From contig CALOFW010000002.1 in NCBI GenBank assembly GCA_942492715.1, positions 372,001 through 436,000 of the forward strand: a stretch of DNA of 64,000 nt, given 5' to 3'. The notes below the pieces were generated by a model. The model saw only the letters and a program-made list of their open reading frames with translations, searched no databases and was not told the origin of the DNA. Shown here piece by piece: positions 50,543-58,626 of this stretch. Source of the DNA: Sva-07 sp942492715 (GTDB lineage: Bacteria > Actinomycetota > Acidimicrobiia > Acidimicrobiales > Ilumatobacteraceae). A program made the translations under genes and the position numbers. Each line of letters begins with the position of its first letter. Position 1 is the first letter of the stretch.

Positions 50543-51337
50543 GTGGCTTTCGTGAACAAGCAGTCCGGTGACCAGGCCGAGAGCGGTCGGGCGGCCTCCG
50601 GCCAGCCGATCGACTTCGACCCCAACGACCCCGACGTCGTCAAGGTCCACTACGACGTGACCGTGTGGACGTTCGATCAACGCGCCGAGCTGTCAGAGGC
50701 GCTCGCGGACGCCGAGTTCCCCCACTACTGGGACGGTGACGAGTTGGTGGTTCCCGAAGCCGTCGAGGGTGACGTCGATGCGCTGTTCGAGCGGCTCGAG
50801 CAGCTCTTCGGACCGTTCCCGATCGTGCTCCAGGACCAGGACGAATCCACCGAGTTCGGCCTCGACGAATGGTCCGACGCCGATCGCACCGTGCTCTCCG
50901 AAGCTCTGGTCGACGCGGAGATCCCGCACCGGTGGGACGGCACCACGGTGATCGTGGCCGCCGACGCCGAGCATGCGGTCGATGATCTGCTCGACGCGAT
51001 CGAAGCGGGCGAGCTGCTCGGCACGGGCGGGGACGACACGACCGCACCGCCCGACGGCGCGCTGAGCACGATGTTCCTCGCGGCCGACACCCTCGCCAAG
51101 GACCCGCTCGACGTCGGGGCCCGCACACGTCTGATCGACCTGTTGCCCCAGCTCGACCGGAAGTCGCCCCCCTACGGGCTCGCCCACCGCACCTGGGCGT
51201 CGGGCGTGGATGGCGTTGCCGCGCTCGTCGCCCTCGTCAACGACCAGGCGCATCAGGCCACCGGCGACACCGACCACGAGTCCGAGGTCATCGGCGCGGC
51301 CCAGGACCTGCGTTCGCTGCTCCGACCCTACGTCTGA
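50543..51337 (+). CDS. Hypothetical acidic protein with internal duplication
   Basis: A 264-residue very acidic protein I do not recognise. Two halves resemble each other: residues about 28-90 (VWTFDQRAELSEALADAEFPHYWDGDELVVP...ALFERLEQLFG) and about 100-155 (EWSDADRTVLSEALVDAEIPHRWDGTTVIVA...DLLDAIEAG). Each half looks like a small alpha/beta unit of helix, HxWDG turn, strand and helix. The C-terminal 100 residues are helical (LAADTLAKDPLDVGARTRLIDLLPQL). The GTG follows TAGCGT by 6 bases. It is followed by a J-domain protein 11 bases later, so they share a message. Confidence 0.75.
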   Translation: MAFVNKQSGDQAESGRAASGQPIDFDPNDPDVVKVHYDVTVWTFDQRAELSEALADAEFPHYWDGDELVVPEAVEGDVDALFERLEQLFGPFPIVLQDQDESTEFGLDEWSDADRTVLSEALVDAEIPHRWDGTTVIVAADAEHAVDDLLDAIEAGELLGTGGDDTTAPPDGALSTMFLAADTLAKDPLDVGARTRLIDLLPQLDRKSPPYGLAHRTWASGVDGVAALVALVNDQAHQATGDTDHESEVIGAAQDLRSLLRPYV

Positions 51338-51348
51338 CCCGCTGCGCC

Positions 51349-52050
51349 GTGTTGCTCGCCGAGCTCGAGATCTGGCACACCCGTCCCGCGGTGCCGACCA
51401 GACGGGTTGCGCTCGGACACATGGTGCTGCCCGTCGACCCCGCGCCGGGATTCGGTGGGCTGTTGCTGGGAGCGATCGTGGCCGAGCATCTCTACGGCGT
51501 CGACGACGAACTCGTGCCCGACATCCATCGGCTGATCACCGAGGTCGAGACCGGCGCACGCATCGTGCAGCCGCGGTTGCGTCACCGGTTCCAGGTCGAT
51601 CGCCACGGACTCGCCAAGAGCCACCACCGCATGCTCGGCAACGGTGACGACATCTCGTTCGACTTCCGCTCGCAGGGAACCGACCTGGCGCAGGTACTCG
51701 GCGCGATCTACGCCGTCGAACGGCTCGCGCCGGAGCATCGTCGGCAGCTGGCGCCGGTCCTCCAGAAGGCGGCCCGGTGGCGGGGACCGATCGGTCCGTC
51801 GATGATCGCCTACCTCGCCGGCTCGCAGACCCTCGCCCTCGAGGCCCTCGCCGATCCGCGGGCCTGGGCGATGGACATCCTCGGCTTCGAGGTGGGATCG
51901 AAGGCCCCGTCGAAGCGTGACGTGATGTCGAAGTTCCGCGAGCGGATGCGCGACGTCCACCCCGACCACGGCGGCGACAGCATCGACGCGGCGAAGGCGA
52001 TGAGCGACCTCGCGGAGGCGCGTCGCGTGCTCAGCGTTCCGGAGGACTGA
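51349..52050 (+). CDS. J-domain protein with C-terminal DnaJ-like domain
   Basis: A 233-residue protein. The first 160 residues are unfamiliar, with a hydrophobic stretch (GFGGLLLGAIVAEHLYGV near 36-53) and many His/Arg. The last 45 residues read PSKRDVMSKFRERMRDVHPD and then HGGDSIDAAKAMSDLAEARRVL, a J-domain with the diagnostic HPD tripeptide followed by the usual helix. J-domains activate Hsp70 ATPase. A C-terminal position is rarer than the N-terminal one and occurs in membrane-associated co-chaperones. The start is a GTG 11 bases after the preceding gene; the next gene follows within 5 bases. Confidence 0.8.
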   Translation: MLLAELEIWHTRPAVPTRRVALGHMVLPVDPAPGFGGLLLGAIVAEHLYGVDDELVPDIHRLITEVETGARIVQPRLRHRFQVDRHGLAKSHHRMLGNGDDISFDFRSQGTDLAQVLGAIYAVERLAPEHRRQLAPVLQKAARWRGPIGPSMIAYLAGSQTLALEALADPRAWAMDILGFEVGSKAPSKRDVMSKFRERMRDVHPDHGGDSIDAAKAMSDLAEARRVLSVPED

Positions 52051-52054
52051 TCCC

Positions 52055-52627
52055 GTGGCGAAGCCGACGGTGGTGCTGTACCCGGGCGCCGGGTCGAGCC
52101 GCGACCACAGCAGCCTCGTGGCGATCGAAACGAAGCTGGGTCGCACGGCCTCGGTGGAGCGGATCGACTTCCCCTACCGGCGTGAGGGGCGACGGGCACC
52201 CGACCGCGCCCCGAAGCTGATGGCCTCGATCCGCGACGATCTCGCCGCACTCTCGCGCCGGCGCGGCCCGGTCGTGATGGGTGGCCGATCGATGGGTGGG
52301 CGGATCGCGTCGATGGTCGCAGCGGACGTCGACGCCGCGGGGCCGGTGGCCCGGCTGGCCGGCCTGGTGCTGATCTGTTACCCGCTGCACCCGCCGGGGA
52401 AGCCGGAGAACCTGCGCGTCGAGCACCTCGGCGCGATCGACGTGCCGTGCCTGTTCGTGTCGGGCACGAAGGATCCGTTCGGGACCCCCGAGGAACTGCT
52501 CGCGTGGACGTCGACGATCCCGGCGCCGGTGGAACACGTGTGGATCGACGGCGGCCGCCACGACCTGAAGGGCGCCGACGACCTGATCGCCGACGCGGTC
52601 GCCCGCTTCGTCCGATCCTTCTCGTGA
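52055..52627 (+). CDS. Alpha/beta hydrolase of the KANSL3/Tex30 type
   Basis: A 190-residue compact alpha/beta hydrolase. It begins TVVLYPGAGSSRDHSSLVAIE, a Gly-rich oxyanion loop. The nucleophile Ser lies in VVMGGRSMGGRIASMVA (near residue 77), the acid Asp in LFVSGTKDPFGTPEEL, and the His in IDGGRHDLKG near residue 168. This short form is shared by dienelactone-hydrolase-like proteins; the substrate is unknown. It ends at the TGA inside the hairpin at 52621-52663. Confidence 0.88.
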   Translation: MAKPTVVLYPGAGSSRDHSSLVAIETKLGRTASVERIDFPYRREGRRAPDRAPKLMASIRDDLAALSRRRGPVVMGGRSMGGRIASMVAADVDAAGPVARLAGLVLICYPLHPPGKPENLRVEHLGAIDVPCLFVSGTKDPFGTPEELLAWTSTIPAPVEHVWIDGGRHDLKGADDLIADAVARFVRSFS

Positions 52628-52663
52628 ACCAGTTGCGGGACTATTGCGCAACTGGTTCACGAG
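52621..52663. terminator. Perfect 17-bp inverted repeat between convergent genes
   Basis: CTCGTGAACCAGTTGCG (52621-52637) and CGCAACTGGTTCACGAG (52647-52663) are exact reverse complements with a 9-base loop. The left arm includes the stop of the hydrolase gene, and the right arm ends 9 bases before the stop of the transporter gene. There is no T-run. Most likely a bidirectional terminator; its perfect arms also look like a protein-binding or repeat element. Confidence 0.8.
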
Positions 52664-52672
52664 AACGGGTGG

Positions 52673-54232
52673 TCACTGGGGGTGGTGGATGTCGATCGGC
52701 GTGTCCTCGGGGTTGAGTGCCTCGAGTTCCTGGTGTGCGGTCTCGGGATAGGCGATCCACACCAGCACGGTGACCACGAGCTGGCCGATCGCCATCGTGG
52801 CCAGGACCTGCCCGTACGACCAGTCGGCGTCGAGGAGGGCGCCCATGCTGAGCAGCCCGAGGATGCCGCCGATCAGCGCAGCGGCGGTGACCAGCCCGGT
52901 CGCGCGGCTGCGATTGCCGGTGGGGAACAGCTCGGTTCGATACACGGCGAGCGCCGGGTAGGCCGCGCTGAGCAGCAGGCCGCCGGCGAGCGAGAACAGC
53001 CAGAGTGCGACACCGCCGACCGAGAACGCTGCCACGATCGCGGCGGTGCCGATCGGCACGGTGATGGCGATCAGCCGCCGCCGGCCCCGGGTGTCGGCGA
53101 CCCGGCCACCGACGATCAGGCCGAGACCGGCCGGGGTGCCGACGGCGATCGAGAACACGGCGATCATGCCGCCGGAGAAGCCGCGCACGTCGGTGAGGTA
53201 GTTGTTCTGGAACAGGCTCGACGGGGCGACGAACACGTTCCCGGCGAACGCCACAGCGCTGAGGAGCAGCAGCCGTCGCCGGTTCATCCGCGGCGCAGGT
53301 ACCCGCGAGGTGATGTGCGCAGCGCGGAATCGGCGGGTCTCCGGCAGGCGGCGGGTCAGGTCGAGCGCGACGAGACACCACACTGCTGCCAGCACGTAGA
53401 TCCAGCGCCATCCGTTGGGTCCGAGATCGGCGAGGCTGAGCGCAATCACCGCGATCCCTGCGCCGAGCCCGGCGGCCATGGCGAGGATGCTGATCGCATA
53501 GGTGCGGCTGTTGCGAGACATCTCCTCGGACGCGACGACACCGACCAGGAACGCCAGGGCGATCCCCATCGGTCGGGCGATGGTCTGTGTCGCGACCAGG
53601 ACGACGAAGCTCGGAGCGAGCGCGCCGAGCATCGACAGCAACGGTCCGAGCCAGGCAACGGCGACGATCACGCGTCGGCGACCGAGACGATCGGCGATCA
53701 CGGCGGCGGGGAGCGCGATCACGATCCCGGCGCGGACGGTGGCTCCCGCGATACCGATCGCCGTGTCGCTCGCACCGAAGTCGTCGGCGGCGAAGTTGAC
53801 CGTCTGGGTGAACAACGTGTTGACGAAGGCGGCGCTCATCGATGCGGCGGCGAGGAGGCCCAGCACGATGAGCTGTGTGGGGTCGAGGCGGTCGGGCGGT
53901 GCCCACCAACTGTTCGACGACCCCTTGCGGGCGAGCACGCGGCGCACCGGCCAGGCGAACAGCCACCGGAACCACGGAATCGTCATGCGGTAGTGGGTGG
54001 TCTCGACGAGCGTTCCGTCGGTTGCCTCGACCGTCCGCGAGTAGCGCGTGAAGGGGCCCTCCTGCTGCTCGAAGCTGCGTTCGAACGGGATCGTGTCGGC
54101 CGAGGCGGCCGGCGGATCAGGGTCGGCGACCGCTGCCTCGAGCAGGAGATCGTCGCGCGGTTGCTCCAGGCGAGCCCGCTCGTCGGCGGTGTCCGGCCAG
54201 CGACGGATGAGTACGCGCCCGCCTGGCTCCAC
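52673..54232 (-). CDS. MFS transporter with long cytoplasmic N-terminus
   Basis: A 519-residue major facilitator. Roughly 100 soluble residues (acidic, with GPFTRYSRTVEATDGTLVETTHYRM before a WFRWLFAWPVRRVLARKG amphipathic stretch) precede twelve predicted helices beginning LIVLGLLAAASMSAAFVNTLF. The loop 2-3 signature ADRLGRRRVIV and the repeat copy GGRVADTRGRRRLI are conserved. The GTG at 54232 is chosen because TATGCT lies 6 bases upstream; an ATG eight codons earlier overlaps the murA start. The long soluble N-terminus is unusual. Substrate unknown. Divergent from murA. Confidence 0.85.
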   Translation of the reverse strand: MEPGGRVLIRRWPDTADERARLEQPRDDLLLEAAVADPDPPAASADTIPFERSFEQQEGPFTRYSRTVEATDGTLVETTHYRMTIPWFRWLFAWPVRRVLARKGSSNSWWAPPDRLDPTQLIVLGLLAAASMSAAFVNTLFTQTVNFAADDFGASDTAIGIAGATVRAGIVIALPAAVIADRLGRRRVIVAVAWLGPLLSMLGALAPSFVVLVATQTIARPMGIALAFLVGVVASEEMSRNSRTYAISILAMAAGLGAGIAVIALSLADLGPNGWRWIYVLAAVWCLVALDLTRRLPETRRFRAAHITSRVPAPRMNRRRLLLLSAVAFAGNVFVAPSSLFQNNYLTDVRGFSGGMIAVFSIAVGTPAGLGLIVGGRVADTRGRRRLIAITVPIGTAAIVAAFSVGGVALWLFSLAGGLLLSAAYPALAVYRTELFPTGNRSRATGLVTAAALIGGILGLLSMGALLDADWSYGQVLATMAIGQLVVTVLVWIAYPETAHQELEALNPEDTPIDIHHPQ

Positions 54233-54238
54233 GGCCGG

Positions 54239-54246
54239 AGCATACT
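54239..54246. promoter_or_regulatory. Overlapping divergent -10 boxes (MFS transporter / murA)
   Basis: The eight bases AGCATACT contain TATGCT on the minus strand (54244-54239; 6 bases before the MFS GTG) and CATACT on the plus strand (54241-54246; 8 bases before the murA ATG). The two boxes share four bases, so only one of the genes can be initiated at a time. Confidence 0.5.
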
Positions 54247-54254
54247 GGTGGGTC

Positions 54255-55553
54255 ATGATCACGAACTCGGCACCCGAGCCCGACGCGCCCGCGATCGCCG
54301 TGCGCGGCAACGGGCCACTGTCCGGCACGATCGCCGTGCCCGGCGCCAAGAACTCGGTGCTGAAACTGATGGCGGCGACCTTGCTCACCGACGGCACCTT
54401 CGAGCTGACCAACGTCCCCGACATCGCCGACGTGGCGATCATGGGCGACCTGCTGGCTGCGATCGGCGTCGACATCGAGCGGCCGAGCCCCGATCGCCTG
54501 CTGCTCACCGACACCGGCGATCTCACACCCGTGGCCCCGTACGAACTCGTCGAGCGGATCCGTGCGTCGATCAACGTGCTCGGCCCGCTGCTCACACGAT
54601 GTGGACACATCCGCCTCTCGATGCCCGGGGGCGACGACTTCGGCGCCCGTCCGATCGACATGCACGTCGCCGGTCTCGAGGCGATGGGGGCCACGTTCAA
54701 GTTCAGCCACGGCTACCTCGAAGCGTTCGCCGAGCGACTCCACGGCGCCGACATCACGTTCGACTTCCCGAGCGTGGGAGCGACCGAGAACCTGCTGACC
54801 GCCGCGGTGCTCGCCGACGGTCGCACGACGATCGACAACGCCGCACGCGAGCCGGAGATCACCGACCTGTGCGAGTTCCTGGTCGCGATGGGCGCGGAGA
54901 TCTCCGGTGTCGGAACCTCCACGTTGGTGATCGACGGCGTCGAGCGCGACTCGCTGCGACCCGTCAAGCATCACACCGTGCCCGATCGCATCCAGGCGGC
55001 CACCTATCTCGCCGCCGTTGCGGTCACCGGCGGCGAGATCGAGGTGGTGGGCGCCCGCCCCGAACACATGACGATGCTCCTCGAACGGTTCAGCGACATG
55101 GGTCTCGAGATCACCGCCGCGACGGACCGCAGCGGCGACCGGCTGCGGGTCGTCGCGCCCGATCGCCTGCGATCGATCGATGTGGCGACGTTGCCGTACC
55201 CGGGGATCGCCACCGACTACAAGCCACTGATCATCACGATGCTGGCGGTCGCCGACGGTGTGGGGATCGTCACGGAGAATCTCTACCCGGGTCGCTTCCG
55301 CTACGTCGAGGAACTCCAGCGGCTCGGTGCCGACGTGCGCACCAGCGGCCACCACGCCGTCGTGCGCGGGGTCAGCCGGCTGTCCGGCGCTCCCGTGCGG
55401 GCCCACGACATCCGTGCCGGTGCGGCGATGGTGGTGGCCGGTCTGGCCGCCGAAGGGGAGACCGAGATCACCGGTGTCCACCACATCGATCGCGGCTACG
55501 ACGACCTCGTCGGTCGTCTCGCCGGCGTCGGCGCCCACATCGAACGTCGCTGA
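54255..55553 (+). CDS. murA: UDP-N-acetylglucosamine 1-carboxyvinyltransferase with Asp in place of catalytic Cys
   Basis: First committed step of peptidoglycan synthesis: enolpyruvyl transfer from PEP to UDP-GlcNAc; 432 residues with the two inside-out barrels of the EPT family. Lys32 (VPGAKNSVLK) corresponds to the essential Lys22 of E. coli. The active-site loop reads LSMPGGDDFGARPID, so Asp127 stands where E. coli has Cys115. The same change in Mycobacterium and Chlamydia makes the enzyme insensitive to fosfomycin. The later motif GIATDYKPLIITMLAVADG is typical. The ATG follows CATACT by 8 bases. Confidence 0.95.
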   Translation: MITNSAPEPDAPAIAVRGNGPLSGTIAVPGAKNSVLKLMAATLLTDGTFELTNVPDIADVAIMGDLLAAIGVDIERPSPDRLLLTDTGDLTPVAPYELVERIRASINVLGPLLTRCGHIRLSMPGGDDFGARPIDMHVAGLEAMGATFKFSHGYLEAFAERLHGADITFDFPSVGATENLLTAAVLADGRTTIDNAAREPEITDLCEFLVAMGAEISGVGTSTLVIDGVERDSLRPVKHHTVPDRIQAATYLAAVAVTGGEIEVVGARPEHMTMLLERFSDMGLEITAATDRSGDRLRVVAPDRLRSIDVATLPYPGIATDYKPLIITMLAVADGVGIVTENLYPGRFRYVEELQRLGADVRTSGHHAVVRGVSRLSGAPVRAHDIRAGAAMVVAGLAAEGETEITGVHHIDRGYDDLVGRLAGVGAHIERR

Positions 55554-55881
55554 ACGTCAGGAACCACCGAGCTCCGCAGCAAGGTGAGATGAACGATGCC
55601 CACGCCAACCGTTCTGCCGAGCGAGCGAAGGGCTGACATCGAGTTGTCGACCTCGATCCAGGGCGCTGGCGATGCCCGGTTCGGATCCCGAAGCTGTGGT
55701 GAGGACTGATCGCTCTTCCCGGGCGGGAGGGAGGTTCACCGGGCCGTGGTGGGTGAGCCGGGCCACGAGCTCGCCGGCCACGACGGCGGGACCGGAGAGC
55801 CAGTGACGATCGCCTCTTGCCACCGGGCACAGGAAGACTCACGCTCGAAGCATCGGGAGTCGCCAACACGAGGAGGGCGCC
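55554..55881. other. 328 bases without a supported gene
   Basis: No frame here has a ribosome site plus recognisable content. A minus-strand frame (55823 to 55557; MARGDRHWLSGPAVVAGELV...) is conceivable but unsupported. The sequence has a less regular third-position GC pattern than the flanks and could be the remains of a gene or a regulatory region for the flavodoxin that follows. Confidence 0.4.
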
Positions 55882-56388
55882 ATGAGCCGGATTGTCGTCT
55901 GCGCTTCGAGATCGCACGGAAACACCAGGAAGATCGCAGATGTGATGGCGGAAGTCCTCGATGCGCGAGTCCTGTCACCTGCGGACGTCGACGCATCGGA
56001 ACTCGCGTCGCACGACCTCGTCGGGTTCGGTTCGGGTGTGTACGCCATGCGGCTCGACGCTGAGCTGCGAGAACTGGTCGACTCGCTTCCGCCCGGCGAG
56101 GGTCGCCATGTGTTTCTCTTCGCCACCAGCGGCGCGCCCGAGTTGCCCTGGCTGGGATTCACACGTGAGGTGCGCCACGCGCTCGAGTCGAAGGGGTACC
56201 GGCTGGACGGAACCTTCACCTGTCGTGGATGGGACACCTGGGGTCCGCTCGGGTGCTTCGGCGGCCTCAATCGTGGGCGTCCGAACGCCGGCGACCTCCG
56301 GAACGCCGAGCGCTTTGCCGCTGATCTGCGGGAGCGCCACATGACGAAGGTGGTGACAACCACTTCCCAGCACCGCGCAGCGTCCTGA
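55882..56388 (+). CDS. Flavodoxin-family protein
   Basis: A 168-residue FMN-binding fold protein. The phosphate-binding loop is ASRSHGNTRKIADVMAEVL (residues 8-26), where flavodoxins have T/SxTGNT. Then come LVGFGSGVYAMRLDAELRELVDSLP and FLFATSGAPELPWLGFTREVRHALESKGY. A late WDTWGPLGCFGGLNRGRPN loop is family-typical of flavodoxin-like oxidoreductases. GAGGAGGG precedes the ATG. It is flanked by about 330 and 200 bases without genes and seems to stand alone. Partner unknown. Confidence 0.88.
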   Translation: MSRIVVCASRSHGNTRKIADVMAEVLDARVLSPADVDASELASHDLVGFGSGVYAMRLDAELRELVDSLPPGEGRHVFLFATSGAPELPWLGFTREVRHALESKGYRLDGTFTCRGWDTWGPLGCFGGLNRGRPNAGDLRNAERFAADLRERHMTKVVTTTSQHRAAS

Positions 56389-56586
56389 CCACGGGACGTG
56401 GAGCGACACCACCGGCCACTCGGTCGGGATCGCCCGCCTGGGCAATCCAACGCGATCTTCGAACGGAACCCGAGCGCAACTGGCACGTGTGCGACAAGCA
56501 TCGACGGCTCGGTGGTGTCGCGGGCTCGTCCCCACCGATCTCACTTCCTGTCGAACCGGGGAACGGTCGAGTTGAGCAGGAACGCG

Positions 56587-56787
56587 TCAGGACTGGCTGT
56601 CGGCGTCGGGCTCGTTGATGTTCGAGCCGGCGCCGTGGGTGAGGTGGGCGGCATCGACGCGTCGTTTGGCGAGCCACAGCAGACCGCAGATGATCACGAT
56701 CGGTCCGCCGATCAGCAGGAACTCGTCCCACCCGCCCTGGTGGGCGATGAGCACGGGGGCCGTGCCGGCGGCGAACACTGCTGTCAC
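56587..56787 (-). CDS. Small single-pass membrane protein (66 aa)
   Basis: A 66-residue frame starting at GTG, 8 bases after TACGAT on the minus strand. It contains one membrane helix (EFLLIGGPIVIICGLLWLA, about 22-40) followed by a basic KRR stop-transfer and a hydrophilic tail (HGAGSNINEPDADSQS). Small proteins of this layout are common and mostly uncharacterised. It is divergent from the Nfu gene. Because of its promoter and composition I consider it real, with unknown function. Confidence 0.6.
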   Translation of the reverse strand: MTAVFAAGTAPVLIAHQGGWDEFLLIGGPIVIICGLLWLAKRRVDAAHLTHGAGSNINEPDADSQS

Positions 56788-56830
56788 GTCTACCGATCGT
56801 ACGACCTGGGCTGATTGAATGGTCCTCGCC

Positions 56831-57070
56831 ATGCGCGAACAGGTCGAAGCCACCATCGAGGTCATCCGTCCGGCACTCCAGGCCGACGGCGGCGACATCA
56901 TCCTCCACGACGTCGACACCGAGACCGGAATCGTGTCGGTCGAGCTGATCGGGGCCTGTGTCGGCTGTCCGGCCTCGACCCAGACGCTCAAGGCCGGGAT
57001 CGAGCGCATCATGCGTGACCGAGTCGACGGTGTCACCGAAGTGGTGAACATCGCCGAAGAGGCGGCATGA
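56831..57070 (+). CDS. NifU-like C-terminal (Nfu) Fe-S scaffold protein
   Basis: A 79-residue single-domain Nfu protein that carries Fe-S clusters to target enzymes. REQVEATIEVIRPALQADGGDI is the classic start. The cluster ligands are the CxxC in IGACVGCPAS near residue 46, and MRDRVDGVTEVVNI ends the domain. An ATG four codons upstream is in frame, but family similarity starts here. meaB follows 10 bases later and may be co-transcribed. Confidence 0.93.
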   Translation: MREQVEATIEVIRPALQADGGDIILHDVDTETGIVSVELIGACVGCPASTQTLKAGIERIMRDRVDGVTEVVNIAEEAA

Positions 57071-57080
57071 GGCCGGCTGC

Positions 57081-58043
57081 GTGAGTCGACGACACCGCCC
57101 CGCACCCGAGTTGTTCCAGGCCGCGATCGACGGCGACCGCAGCGCGCTCGCCCGGCTGCTCTCGCTGATCGAGCGCGGCGACGACGATGCCCGGGTGGTC
57201 GGCCGGCTCGCCTACCCCCTGAGCGGCTCGGGCTACACCATCGGCCTCACGGGAGCACCGGGCGCCGGCAAGAGCACGCTGACCAGCTCGCTGATCGGTC
57301 ACCTGCGCGCGCAGGATCTCGAGATCGCCGTACTCGCCATCGATCCGTCGTCGCCGTTCACCGGTGGGGCAATCCTCGGCGATCGTGTGCGGATGCAGGA
57401 TCACGCCACCGACCCCGGCGTGTTCATCCGCTCGATGGCGACGCGTGGTCACCTCGGCGGGTTGTCGCTCGCGACCCCCGAGGCGGTGCGCGTGCTCGAC
57501 GCAATCGGGCGCAAGTGGATCCTGGTCGAGACCGTCGGGGTCGGTCAGGTCGAGGTGGAGGTGGCGGGCAAGGCCGACACCACGGTGGTGGTCGTCAACC
57601 CCGGTTGGGGCGACAGCGTGCAGGCCAACAAGGCCGGGCTGATGGAGATCGCCGACGTGTTCGTGATCAACAAGGCCGACCGCAAGGGCGTCGAGGAGAC
57701 GAGCCGCGACCTGATGCAGATGCTCGACCTGTCCGATCTGCCGCACGACTCGTGGCGTCCGCCGATCGTGCCGACGGTGGGGTCGACCGGGGAGGGAGTG
57801 CCCGCGCTGTGGGAGGCGGTGCTCGAGCACCGCGAGTACGCCGAGTCGTCGGGTCAGCTGCGCGAACGTCGGGCATTCCGGTTGCGCGAGGAGCTGCGGG
57901 AGATCGTCGCAACCCGTCTCGGGCACCGGGCGCGCCAGATCTGTTCGGGTGAGCGCTGGGACGAGCTGACCGATGCCGTCGTCGAACGATCCACCGATCC
58001 GTGGACCGCTGCCGACGAGATGCTCGCCGCCGTCGACGCCTGA
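57081..58043 (+). CDS. meaB: Methylmalonyl-CoA mutase-associated GTPase MeaB
   Basis: G3E-type GTPase that loads and protects the B12-dependent methylmalonyl-CoA mutase; 320 residues. P-loop GAPGAGKST (58-66), switch region IDPSSPFTGGAILGDRVRMQ, Walker-B-like ILVETVGVGQVEVEVAG and the specificity motif NKAD are all present. The C-terminal helical part (REELREIVATRLGHRARQ) supports dimerisation. The GTG start fits the family N-terminus. No mutase genes lie in the window, so its partner must be elsewhere. Confidence 0.95.
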   Translation: MSRRHRPAPELFQAAIDGDRSALARLLSLIERGDDDARVVGRLAYPLSGSGYTIGLTGAPGAGKSTLTSSLIGHLRAQDLEIAVLAIDPSSPFTGGAILGDRVRMQDHATDPGVFIRSMATRGHLGGLSLATPEAVRVLDAIGRKWILVETVGVGQVEVEVAGKADTTVVVVNPGWGDSVQANKAGLMEIADVFVINKADRKGVEETSRDLMQMLDLSDLPHDSWRPPIVPTVGSTGEGVPALWEAVLEHREYAESSGQLRERRAFRLREELREIVATRLGHRARQICSGERWDELTDAVVERSTDPWTAADEMLAAVDA

Positions 58044-58100
58044 AACGCGCCCGCATCGGTCGTGTTCCGGCGGCGGCGACCGATCGGGCAAGATGATGGC

Positions 58101-58547
58101 ATGAACGCCCCCGTTCTCGTGGCAACGCACCATTCGTCGACCGGTGACCGGGTGGTCGAGCGCGCGGCTCGGCTCGCGGTGGCACTCGGTGCCGAACTGC
58201 ACGCCGTGAGCGTCATGCCGGACCTGGCGGTCGGTGCCGCCGTCGGTACCGCCGGTGCCGACGCCCTCACACGGCAGGCCGACGCCCACCGCGACACGTG
58301 CGTCGAGGCCTTGGCCCGCGCAGCGGAGCTGGCACGCGGGCTCGGTGCCGACGTGACCGAACACCTCGTGCAGGGCGAACCGGCTGCGCAGATCGCCCAG
58401 GTCGCGGACGCGATCGATGCGGGCCTGATCGTGCTCGGCAGCCGTGGGCTCGACGCCGCCGGTCGCTACGTGCTCGGCAGTGTTCCCGAACGTCTGCTGT
58501 TCGATCCGCACGGCCACGACGTGCTCGTCGTCCGGACGTCCCCGTGA
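58101..58547 (+). CDS. Universal stress protein (UspA family)
   Basis: A 148-residue Rossmann-like protein. It begins APVLVATHHSSTGDRVVERA and ends with the nucleotide-binding signature GSRGLDAAGRYVLGSVPERLLFDPHGHDVLVV, the G-2x-G-9x-G(S) pattern of ATP-binding Usp proteins. CAAGAT lies 6 bases before the ATG. In actinobacteria such proteins respond to hypoxia and starvation; its own regulation is not visible here. Confidence 0.92.
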   Translation: MNAPVLVATHHSSTGDRVVERAARLAVALGAELHAVSVMPDLAVGAAVGTAGADALTRQADAHRDTCVEALARAAELARGLGADVTEHLVQGEPAAQIAQVADAIDAGLIVLGSRGLDAAGRYVLGSVPERLLFDPHGHDVLVVRTSP

Positions 58548-58626
58548 TGCGCGATCGGCAATCCGCCGGCCATGGCCGGGCTCGCTCAGAGGGGTGACGA
58601 TCGAGGTCATCGGCAAGACTCGGGCC

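Noticed and set aside
48575..50680. A 701-codon minus-strand frame over the second S9 peptidase
   Set aside because: Antisense shadow of a gene with a clear catalytic triad; its product is low-complexity and Arg/Asp/His-rich.
55557..55823. Minus-strand 88-codon frame upstream of the flavodoxin
   Set aside because: No ribosome site, no -10 box in the usual place and no recognisable fold, so left as a gap note.
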